Made by a program: the position numbers and the translations under genes. The notes under the pieces were generated by a model. That model worked only from the letters and a program-made list of their open reading frames with translations, had not been told where the DNA came from and searched no databases. From NCBI GenBank assembly GCA_047967505.1, contig CM106539.1: DNA of 64,000 bases; one strand, 5' to 3'. Shown one piece after another: positions 46,801 through 58,800 of the stretch. The stretch's first letter is position 1. The number at the start of each line of letters is the position of its first letter. This stretch comes from Dipteris shenzhenensis (taxonomy: Eukaryota > Polypodiophyta > Polypodiopsida > Gleicheniales).

Positions 46801-49800
46801 ATTTCCCGGTTACGCTCCGCTTCCGAGGGCTCCCAAAGGAGTACAAAGCCATCCTCCCCTCCATTGGTCGGGCATTTGGCACCGTGCTCGAGTCTCCTCC
46901 AGATTCGGCCGCAGCAGTGGTAGCAAATGACGGGGTCCCCAGTATCAGACTAGTGGTTGAGATCCCAGAGTTGATTCTTCTAGAGACCCTTGAGAGGGAT
47001 ACACTTCGCCAGCGAGTGTCTCCATTGCAGGTTGGTTGAGATCCCATAGTTGATTCTTCTAGAGACCCTTGAGGGGGATACACTTCGCCAGCGAGTGTCT
47101 CCATTGCAGGTTGATGGGTCACTTAGCCAGAGATTGCCCCCGTGGCCATGGCCGAGTGCCTCCCCTTCCACTCTTGTAGAGCAAGCAAAGCCAGCAAGCC
47201 GGAGTCCTACACCCTCTCAGACAAGAGCAACACGAGTCTCAGACCCACTAGGTTACCCCCTCAAAAAGAGACTGGACCCAGGTTAAAAAGAAAAAGAAAC
47301 CAAGCAAACAGACCCGTAAGCGCCGTAGGCAAAGGGCCAGACGCAAAGAGAGGGATAGGGTTGACCAGGAGAAACAACAGCAGGAGCCACCTCCCCCAGC
47401 GGAAGGGACCACCTCCCAAGAAAACGATCCTCTCGTTTTGGAGGTACAACGTCTGCATTCACCCATGCATCAACAGCAAGCCCAAGGAACTCCAAATCCG
47501 ACAATGACGGATGTGTAAGAAAACAATACAACGTCTGTGCTCAACAGATAACAGGATCTCGTACGCAAGAGAGAAAACAGATAGTATGGAGAATCAAAAA
47601 TTTGATTACTGTAGAACTGATACAATAGATGGCGCTGCATCCCAACCGTGCGCTCCTGTGAAAGAAGCTTCGATGGCGAGCTGGAAACAGTAGAGCACGG
47701 AGGCTGGATGCTAAGGAATCAGGGTTGCTGTAGCCAGTGATGAAATGGGCTTCACGGGCTTGCTCTTATATAGCCACTAGTCGTAGTCGGTTAGACCCAA
47801 TGTGGTGACCGACCCAGTCCGCCCAAAACGGTCAATTGGGAGTCCGTCCCGAAATAGGCCACCGACCACACGATAGAACCGTGGCGTAAAACAGAGATAG
47901 AACCCACAGTCATCCGGAAACATCTGGGACTCCAAACGGACCCGCAACCCGAGAGTGGACTGTCCCGAAAAATGCTCCGTCTACCCTCAATGCGGTCAGT
48001 CATGGGATGCCTTCCCGCACTTGCATGTAGCCTAGTTGGCAATGTGCCAACTCCGTCCAGCCATCAGGCCATACATGACCCCCGTCTGGTGTCCAAACCA
48101 AGACCTGCCGGATAACCGAGCTACTCAAATGCCTTCTCCTCATATGGAGGGCTTACAAGTAGAGTTAGCTGGTTCCCGCGTAGTTACATGAGAGTGGAGC
48201 ATTGATATCTCCTACCACCCCTCAATATCCACCCGCAAGTGAACTTACTTTTTTGGTCCAATGCCAAGTCGATGAAGATGCCTCTCCAGCAAGTCTCTTC
48301 CAAGAGCCTTTGTGAAGATGTCCGCAGCATTCTCTGTAATCGGACAGTACACCAAGTCGACTTCTCCATCCATGATGAGCTCGCGTACAAAGTGATATTG
48401 AATCTCAATGTGTTTTGTGCGAGCATGGAACACAGGGTTCTTTACAATCGCCATGCAACTCTGATTGTCACCTGATAACTGCGTAGGCTTGTTCTGCACT
48501 GCACCCATGTCCCCCAGAATCCTCCTCAACCACACTGTCTCGCAAGAAGCAAAGCATGCTGATTTGTACTCAACCTCGGTAGAACGAAGAGCAACTGTGG
48601 GTTGCTTCTTGCTGACCCATGACACAGCTCCAGATCCAGTGAGAAACACTAACCTGTCACTGATCTCCTCCTGTCCACGTCTCCTGTCCCATCCGAGTCA
48701 CAGAATCCGGTTAAGATGTTGCCCTTGGTATAGGTGATGCCATAATCAAGTGTGCCTTTGATGTATTTCAGCACCTGCATTCCTGTCCTCCAATGGTTCT
48801 CCCGGGGCTTATTGGAAAACCTGCTTAGTACACCAGTCGCAAAGCTGTGTCCGACCGTGTGTTGCACAAGTAAATCAAACTGCCCACAAGCCTTCTGTAC
48901 TTCGCTTCGTCCACCAGTGGTGATGAATCCTCGTTTGAGAGCTTCACGTCAACCTCCATAGGGTACCAACTGTCTTGCACTCAGCCATGTCAAATGCCTT
49001 TAGTATCTCTCCAGCATACTTCAGCTGTGAAATGAAGATCTGTTTCGGCTCTTGCCAAACTTCAATCCCCAAACAGAAATGCATCAGTCCGAGGTCTGTC
49101 ATTTCAAACTCCCTTCCTAGCAAATGCTTTGTCTGTGAGATCTTCTCTTCATGGTTCCCTGTTATGACAAGGTCGTCCACATAAAGGACCACGATCATCC
49201 CTTTTGCCACGAGCCAAACCTTGTACTTATCCAACGTGCCGTCGGACTTGTACTTAGTCTTGTACACCCACTTGGTACCGATTACCTTGCGTTTTAGTAG
49301 ACGATCCACAAGGTCCCAAGTGTTGTTCTTCATTATGGAGCCATACTCCGACTGCATCGCCTCCATCCACCTATCATCTCCCTGTGCCTCTTCAAGACAC
49401 TTGGGTTCATCAACACGGATCACCTCTGTCATCAAAGCATAGTTGACCAAGTGTTCCAATACCCTTCTTTGCTCCTCTAATCTCTTGGACCGGCGGTGTT
49501 CGGATGGTTCCTCCTCAATGGCTGGAGGTTCTCTGCCGTCCAAAAGCTGCTTTACCCACTTCGGGAATGGCTTTTGCCGTTGTGATTCTGCAAGCTCTTC
49601 TTCATCTTCTTTATCTTGAATCCTCCCAAGCACCATTAGGAGAGTTCAGTCTGCTGTTGGTGGTGGTACTAGATGGATATCCTGGTCCTGGTTGTCTGGG
49701 AAGGAAGCATCCTCCTCCAATTGATGCGACTGTTCTGAGAAGACCACATCGCGACTTACTATTATCTTCTTGGTAACAAGGTTATAGAGACGGTTCTCCT

Positions 49801-52800
49801 TCGCCTCTTGGCTGTAGCCCAAGAAAATACACTTCCGGCTCTTCGGTTCCCATTTGGTCCTGTTAGCATCAGGGACATGCACAAAACAGTCACATCCAAA
49901 AACTCTGAAATATGCAGCTGAAGATTTCTTACTAGAAAGGCCTGCAGTGGAGTCATCCCGTTCATAGCTTTCGTGTAGCTACGATTCAGAATATAAACTG
50001 CAGTGTACATGCTTCAGCTCAGAAAGTCTTTGGCAAATCTTTCCCTTTCATCATACTCCTGCCCATTTCACAGATGACGCGCATCTTGCGTTCTACTACT
50101 CCATTTTGTTGTGATGTATGTGACGGGGGTTTTTGCCTCTTGATCCCGTGACTTTTACAGTAACTCTCGAATTCAGTTGATGTGCGAGCTGAAAACAGTA
50201 GAGGACGGAGGCTGGATGCTAAGGAATCAGGGTTGCTGTAGCCAGTGATGAAATGGGCTTCACGGGCTTGCTCTTATATAGCCACTAGTCGTAGTTGGTT
50301 AGACCCAATGTGGTGACCGACCCAATCCGCCCGAAACGGTCGATTGGGAGTCGCTGCCGAAATAGGCCACGGACCACACGATAGAACCGTGGCGTAAAAC
50401 AGAGCAACTTACCTACGGTTCTCATTCGGCCCACAGCCATCCGAGATCATCTGGGACTCCAAACGGGCCCCGCAACCCGAGAGTGGACTGCCCCGAGAAA
50501 TGCTCCATCTACCCTCAGTGCGGTCAATCATGGGATGCCTTCCCGCACTTGCATGTAGCCTAGTTGGCAGTGTGCCAACTCCGTCCAACCATTAGGCCAC
50601 ACATGGCCCCCATCTGGTGTCCAAACTAGGACCTACCGGATAACCGAGCTACTCAAATGCCTTCTCATATGGGGGGCTTCCAAGTAGAGTTAGCTGGTTC
50701 CCGCGTAGTTACATGAGAGTGAAGCATTGATATCTAACAGGATGCCGCAGGCGCTAGCCCAACAAGGGTTGCAGAGGAGCGGATCCAGAGCACCGGCGAG
50801 CCTAATCAACAAGGGGGACTGTGGTCGCCCCTATCCCTCCTTCTCCCCCTCCCCCATCAAATCCCTCTCCCTCTTCCTTTCCACTTCCCCCTCCTCCTCC
50901 TGGGTTTCTCCCACCCCCTTCCCCCCCTCGCCCCTCCTGCTATGATCACTCTCACCACCCGTCCCCCTCCGTCCGCCTCCTCCCTCCCCCGCCGCTCCCC
51001 TCTCCACCTCCGCAACAAGTTCTTCAGCCTCCCTCCCCTCCCCTGCCTCGACACCCCTGCCAGCAAGAAAGGGTAAGACGATGCCCCCTTCTACTTCCTC
51101 ATCGCAACAACCGGTCCATCCGGGCTCAAAAGACTAGACTACTATTGCCAGAAGCAGATTACTTTGATGAATCAAAGCCAACAACAATATACTATGATAA
51201 TCAATTGGCTCAAGCATTGGCCAAGAATCCAATATATCACTCCTGGACCAAGCATAGTGATGTCAGAGAGTACTTCATCAGAGAAAGAGTGTTACTTGTT
51301 GGTGACATCACACTACAACATTGTGATAGCAAAGAGAATGTTGTAGACATCTTGACCAAACCACTCGGTAAATATCTTTTCGACAAACACTGACAAGCTC
51401 TTGGTTTGAGTTAGAGGAAGGGCATTCCCATTAAAGGGGTGTGAGGGAATGTAATGCTCAGTCCTTCTTCGATTCCCTAGAATCGTCCTCCCGATCAATA
51501 GCTCCCAACCTCCAACCTGGGCATCCCTTACCGCAAGACTTCTAGAGGTTAGGACCCTGACACTAGCTGAAGGTTCCGGACTCTTATCCTCTACCACTAG
51601 AGGTAACACTCATGGTCCTACAGCCCCGGAAGGGGGGTTTGATCAGCACAATGGGCTCTCAGACACACCCCGTTTGGAGATTCCAATTTGCCTCCACAGG
51701 ATTGGAGAAGTGGTCCCCAGAGATGTTTGATGCTATCATGGGAGATCACATTCCACGCATGACGGACGAGTGGATGGGGCCACAAGGACTTGACTTTGGC
51801 ACGCCCATGGTTCAAAGGTGAATTTTCAGCTGAGCTTCACGTGATTGGAGCCGATGTGTGGTTTAGCCGTAGGAGTTATCAGATTGTCGCTGGAGGCAAA
51901 GGTGGAGCAGGCATACTACTGGCCCCTCCAGAAGTGTGTGGAGTTGTTCGGGGTGGAAGTCTCCTTCATGATGAAGTGGGCACGAAAGATCGACATTGAG
52001 CTGGTATCCACCCTAGTACGTCGTCGCACAGACACACTATTCGCCCTCCAAACCCCTGGCAAAGTCACATAAGGCAATCTTTCTAGAACAGGCACCCACC
52101 CGAAGAAGAGCCTTGTTCTCGACACCCCCGTCCTCATGAGCTCGACCATAGTGAGTTGGAACGTGCACGGGCTCCACGACCATGCTCGTAGCCAACCGCA
52201 GTACCTGATACTCTGGCAAGAGTTACAGAGGGCGGTGGTAGGGCGGACAGTAGACATCCTTTTGATTCAAGAGCACATGTTTTCAGCATCAGACATCAGA
52301 CGACGACACCACCTTCTCCCAGGGAGAGGTCCAAAGGACTAGTCCCCCGTAATAATAAGGAGCGGAGGGGTCTACATCTCAGTCTCACAAACTTTGGCTC
52401 CAGAGGTCTATGATCACAGTGACCTCATCGCAGGACGAGCAGTTTGGATGGGAGTTCGAACTGGAAAGTCCAGGATAGGGATCCTGAACGTGTATGCCCC
52501 AGCGTGCAAACGGCACCGCCCGGCCTTTTGTAGGAGGCTGTCAGAGTGTCTTCCGAATGTAGCCTCCTGGATTGTTGGAGGGGACTTCAAAAACCTAGAG
52601 TTTGGGGAAGACAAGCAAGGCGGCGCCTCCTTCTCTGAGATGCCAGCAGCAGAGCGTAGCACCTAGGAACAGTTCATTTTCATGATCAGTGGTGGCAGAG
52701 ACCCGTAGCGAAAGCCAAATTTCAGCAAGACACCTAGCAGCCTCCTCTTCTCCTTCGGACAAAGAAGACATGATGGACTGCTTGAGAGACTAGACCATTT

Positions 52801-55800
52801 TTATGTTGGGGACTGGGCATTGCACAGAGGCGGCTCTACCGATATTCTGGCAATAACCACGATGTCAGACCACTCTCCAGTAGTACTTCACTTAGATCAG
52901 CCCCGTCGAGGTCTCCCCAGAAGGGGGTCCGCATTCCAAAGAACCTCTTGCAAGACGAGGAGATCCAACAAGTCATGGCACGGATTTGGGAGCAATCAGA
53001 GACGACACCGAGCAAGGGTTGGGCTGCGTGGGTGGCCGATGCGATACAGAGGAACATTGAGGAGTTGCAGGCTCACGCCCTTAGGAGGAGGAGGATGCTT
53101 CAGGAGCGCGAGCGGGCTTTGAGGATAGACCTCGCCTCCATAGAGCGGCTCAAGGAGCAAGACCCAAGTTCTCAGTGGCTTACCGACAAGTTTGAGAGCA
53201 CTCGCCTTGAGCTTCAAGACACGGAGATTCGACGGGCTGAGTTCTCCTATCACTCCTCCCAGGCCCAGTGGGTGCAACAGGGGGACAAGATGATGAAGCA
53301 GTTTTTTCAAACCACTAGGACCCGATCAACAGGCACATAGCAGTAGTGTCTCCGAGATCCGCAGGCATCATGCACACTGACCCGCAGGAGATTTTAGACC
53401 TGACCACATGTTTTTACAGCTAGCTCTTTCAGACGGAGAGGATGACTCCAACTAGTCTTGTGGCCCGATCGGTAGTTTGGGATCATGTTCCGATAGTAGT
53501 CTTGTAGAAATTATGCAACAGACTAGAGGAGCCTTTCACAGAGGAGGAGCTCTGGGAAGCCCTCAAGGCTCTCCCGACCCAAAAGTGTCCTGGCCAGGAT
53601 GGCTTGGCTCCGGCCTTCTTCCGGAACTTTTGGGAGATTATCTCCACCCCTTTCCGACTAGCATGCCAAGAGATTTTCGACACAGGCTCCCTCCCTCAGT
53701 CCTTGAGCAGGGGGTGGATTTGTTTGATCCCGAAAGGGAAAGATAGGTCAAACATTCGGTAGTGGAGACCGATCACTCTGCTTGATACTCCATACAAGAT
53801 CCTCGCCAGGGTCTTGAGTTTGCAGTTACGGCCCCATCTTACCAACATCATCCACGACACGCACACCGGGTTCATCCAAGAGCACATCATCTTGGACATC
53901 TTCACGTTCTGAGAGGCAATGGATTCGTCCAGGGAGGAGTCACAGCCGCTGGCCGTCCTTCTCTTGGATTTTGAGAAGGCCTACGACAGGGTGGAGTGGT
54001 CCTTCCTCGAGGGTACTATACGGAGATTGGGTTTCTCAGACAGATGGGTCAGAGGAGTTTCTGCGCTTTATGCGGGGAAGCTCTAGTCAAATGCTTATCG
54101 GAGGACACACTGGCGAGGCCTTTTCTCTCTCTTGCTTGGTCCGCCAAGGCTGCCCACTAGCTCCCTTCCTCTTCTTGTTTGTGGTGGAGGCTTTGGGCTA
54201 TTACTTGAGATCACAGGTGGCAAGCCTCACAGGGTTGAGGCTCCCAATCAGACAGAAGGAGGAGATGCTTGACTCGGAGCTTGTAGATGGCACGGCCTTG
54301 TATGTTGAGGGCACCACAACGAGTTTGGAGAGAGTCAGGGGCGCCCTGGCTATTTATTGTGAGGCCTCGGGTACACAGATTAACTCAACAAAATCCATAG
54401 GTTTCTTCACAGGCTTTGAGGAGACACAGGAGATTCGTGAATGAGGGAGTGACTTTGGCTTCAGATGGATACCACGGGGCTAGACAGCGAAATACCTCAG
54501 ATGCCAGGTTGGTATTGACATTACAGTAGAGCAGAAGATCGCCCCGGTCCTTAAGAGTGTTCGGCATTAAATGCTTATATTTTGAAGCTTTTCAGTTGTT
54601 ATTCTAGCCTTGTAAGAGAGAAGACACTGCCCAATTCCTGGGTTAGACCCTCTCATGGCTTGCTTATGCAAAATATGTGGAAAGCCAAATCATAAAGCAA
54701 TGTCTTGTTATGCTACAATGGAAGAGAATGCCAACATGGCTTCCTTGCTGCAGATTGCCAAGATAATGGTTGCCAAAAAGGAAGCAACTTCAAAGACAGA
54801 AAATGCCAATCTACTTTCAGTTGATCTGCCTCCACAAGATGAGGCATCCTTTGAAGATTATGCTTTTTGAATCATCTCTATGTATGCTCCAGATCTCTCT
54901 TTTGTTGAGTCAAGGTACTCAGCCTGGATAGTCCTCCAAAATGAATGAAATAAACTATTGTGTTTTGTGTGTTTTGTAAACACCTCTGGTCACCATATGA
55001 TGTAGGCCATGTGTATGTGTTTTCTCCATGGTACCTCCTGCAGACATTGTGTGCATGTACATGCAGGGGAGATAACCATTGGAAGATCTTTTGTATCCCT
55101 TTTGTTTACCTTACACCCATGGGAACCCTTGCTAGCTTGAGATCCTAGCCATTGATAGATCCATGACCACCATGAGATGGCATGTGACACCTTGTGCTAG
55201 ATGTATCCTTGACATAGCCTGAGGCATTCCCTTGAGGGGGGGTTTGTTGGGATATCTCAAGGTATATGCCTCAGGCACACCTTGGTTTCTATGTGTGTGT
55301 GCTAGAGGCACAGTTAGGTGCCCATAAGCACACTTAGGTGGTGGTAGAAGCCACATAGGATGATTGAGAGAATCTAGGAGCAGATTGAGGAGATGATTGT
55401 GGAGCTCAGAGGTCATCAGTGATGTCAGTGATCATGTAAGAGGTGCCTACTTAAGGACCTCATCTTTCTTCATTCCAAAAGCAAGAATTCTGAGTTTGTG
55501 TCCACTCCATGTTTTCTTTTCAGTTTACCAACAGGGAGACCACATTCAAGTTGTCCCATCTATGGACGAGGCGTTTTCCTCATCCAGCTGAGTTCCCCCG
55601 ACACTACCTCGAGCAGAGTCCCATCCTCCTTGGCCGCATCTTGTCTACCTCTTTCCTTGGTATCATGGGTTCACAGTGGAGGACATGGATACAACACATC
55701 ATGTTCCACGTTTTCCGGTCACACTCCTTTTCCCAGGACTCCCCAAGGAGTATCGTGCCATCCTCCCTTCCATTGGTCTGGCATTTGGCACAGTGCTTGA

Positions 55801-58800
55801 GTCCCCGCCAAAGTTGGCCGCCTCAATTCTAGCAGATGATGGAGTTCCCAAGATCAGGCTGGTGATTGAGAGCCCAGAGTCCCTCCCAGAGTAGATGGAT
55901 ACTGTGGGGCCAGACAGCGAGATACCTCGAATGCCAGGTGGGTATTGACATCACAGCAGAGCAGCAGATTGCCTTGGTCCTTGAGAGTGTTCGGCGCAAG
56001 CTTCTCTATTGGAGCTCGGCCAAACTCTCCCTAGCAAGTAGCGCCGTAGTGGCAAACTAGGTCCTTCTTGGCACATCCTGGTATATTGCCTCCTACTGGT
56101 GCTTTCACAGAGGATGCATTGGGCAGCTCCAACAGTTGGTACGAAACTTCCTCTGGGCAAGTTCAGACGGCACGAGGAACACTAGGGCCGGAGTAGCTTG
56201 GCAGACGGTGATCATGCCGCAGGCACTGGGAGGCTTGGGTATATCATTGATCCGGAGATGCAAAGCAGAGCCATTCAAGGCAAGTTGGTGGTTCTTGGCC
56301 TCACCCCAGGTTCAGAGCCTTGGAAGCTCCTCTTACAGCGAGGGCTTTTGAGGAACACTCCACACACTGGGGGACAGTGGCAACCTTCACATAGATGGAT
56401 CTTCTCAGAGGCCCCCCTTATAGGGAAGGGCTCCCCCTAAGAACAAAGACTGGCAGGGGGTCTCATCCGTGCTCCGCCCAAATGCAGAGAGGAGTTTGAG
56501 CGCCAGCCCCTTATGTGGCACCCAGAGGTCAAAGATCAGGAGGGACGTATGCTCGAACAGCGGACTCGCATTGGTTGGGCACAGTGGGACAGTGGTCCAG
56601 CAGGGTCTTTTGGTCATTGGAGCAGACTACCTATGGAGACAGAGGCGAGGCTTGACGCCCTGGCACATCTGCGAGGGGCAGGGCAGCCAATGGGCGAGAT
56701 TGACTTAGCCATTCTAGAGTCCTGGTGGGAAGGACTTCACATTTGGAGAGACAGCAGATGGTTGGGGCAGTTTTCCCATACTGGTGTTCCCTTGAGGATG
56801 TTGATGCAACACGGCAACACACACCCCGACTTTTTGCGTGTAGGACCTAGAGACCTACTTCAGCCACTCACTGAGAGTGACCCTGAGATGGATGGGAGCC
56901 TTGATGGGATTCATTGGTAGATGATCAGAGTGGTGGGACGTTTGGGAAAGATGTGGCACATTTACCCTCCCAATATCTCAGAGTAGGATGCCTCTAGATG
57001 GCGACTTTGGCTGTGGGAGGGGAGACCCCTGAGGGAGGTCCAGTGGGATCCATGGGAGTGGTTTTGGCCCTCCAAGGATGGCCTAGCTAAGACGGTGGAT
57101 GAGATGCCCTTCTTTTCCTACACCACACAAATTGGTAGGAGGCTTCAAATGGACTCGTCGAGGTGGACCTCCTCGAGAGAGAGACATTGGGTGACCCAAA
57201 GAGTGCCCCGAGATGTGCGCTCCAGGTTTTGTACGCGGTTGTGGTCCAGCTTGCGGCTGAGGAAGATCTCATACTTCTTTTGGCTGGCAGCCCATGGAGG
57301 CTTGCCCATCAGCCCATGGTTGGAGCAGATGCGAGTAGAGGGACAGTGCCATTGTTGCCCCGACGGTGTCCTGGAGACTATCCCCCATTGCCTATGGAGC
57401 TGTCATAGTGCAGCGAGGATCTGGATGAGAGCCCTCAGGATCATGACACGTATGTAGAGTCTTCACAGAGACTACACCTGGGGGAAGGTGGCTTGGTTGA
57501 CAAAGGGAAGACACGCGTTTCAAATTGATGAGATCTCACAAGCCTACCGGATACAGGGTCAAAGCATCCAGAGGATTACACTCCACGAGGCGGTCCCCCT
57601 TGACAGCCTAGCTCCTCCTCCTAGGGAGGACAGTGTTTTGGAGGTGGTAGCCAGCATCACGGCTTGGAACATTTGGGTGGCTCGCTGCAGTCTTGTGATG
57701 GGAGAGCACCCGGTTCCACCCTTGGCTACCTTAGTTGCCATCTGGCAGGATATCATCTACACTCCTAATCGCTGACCAGGTCAACAACTAGTCAGTCCAT
57801 AGTAAGGCGCAACCTTGGCTTCCCCAATGGGCCCAAACAATTTGCACAATCATGTGTCCCCTCCTCTTAAGGGGCTCACAAGTGGGCATTGCTACACCTA
57901 TTTCTGACACGTTTTGAAGAACAAATTCCAAATATACCATGCATACCTCCACAAACCCTGCCAACTACTATGATAAATCTATGCGAAAGATTAATGAGCA
58001 TTACTTCCAAATAATCAGGTCATTGACTTGCTGATACATATAACTATTGCTCGTTCCTAGGACCCTGCTTAAAATAACTTCTACTTTGAACTACACTATA
58101 TTTTACAAACCCTGCCAATTACAATGATAAATCTATGCTTTGTTTAGCAAAAAATTAATGCTAATGAGTGTCTTAAAATGTAACATGAACTCATATAAAA
58201 GTACAGCTTTGAATAGGAGTCTAATGCAAGCTATTAAGCATTAGATATTGATGCTGTCCATATTGCAATTAAAAGGCAACATAAAAAATGTCAAAATTAC
58301 ATTCCACCCAGATGATCATTATCCCTGGTACCTTTTCCAATGTTATTTGTACATTATAAGGGCAAGTATGAATACGAGGGAAACATAACTTTAAATTCCA
58401 CAGACACGATTGCCTGAGCAGGGCCATAATAGAAGTTATGAAATTGGTGCAAAAGAATAATTTCAAACGATCTACATAAATTTTGCAAAATGGATTGCAA
58501 AAGAAAAGAACACAACCAAGCTCTAAAAGCAGAGCCAAGAAATGTACCGACATCCTTGACTTGCGAGGACCTGAAGCTGTTTTGTAAGGCTTGCAAATAT
58601 TATGTTCATATATGCTCCAAGCAGATGCTATAGCTTCCCTGTATCTTGGAACTATATCATTTTCATAACTTTGTGATGGCATTCCTTGCTCCGGCACATT
58701 AGTGTCTTTGTTCACAGCCATTGTTTCATCCTCTTCATATACACGCTGCATAAAGTCAGCCACAACAAACATGAAATGTGTTGTACATTTTATGCCAAAA

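Larger units (their letters stand above)
22529..58547 (-). other. 36-kb WASHC2 intron packed with transposable elements
   Basis: This intron lies between the RVYEEDE exon and the LPHIIG exon. It contains an intact Copia element, an older LTR, LINE copies of two families in both orientations, a rearranged hAT transposon, a deleted Copia element and a Copia gag/LTR fragment. A missing exon encoding the acidic linker upstream of LPHIIG may hide in it. Confidence 0.8.
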
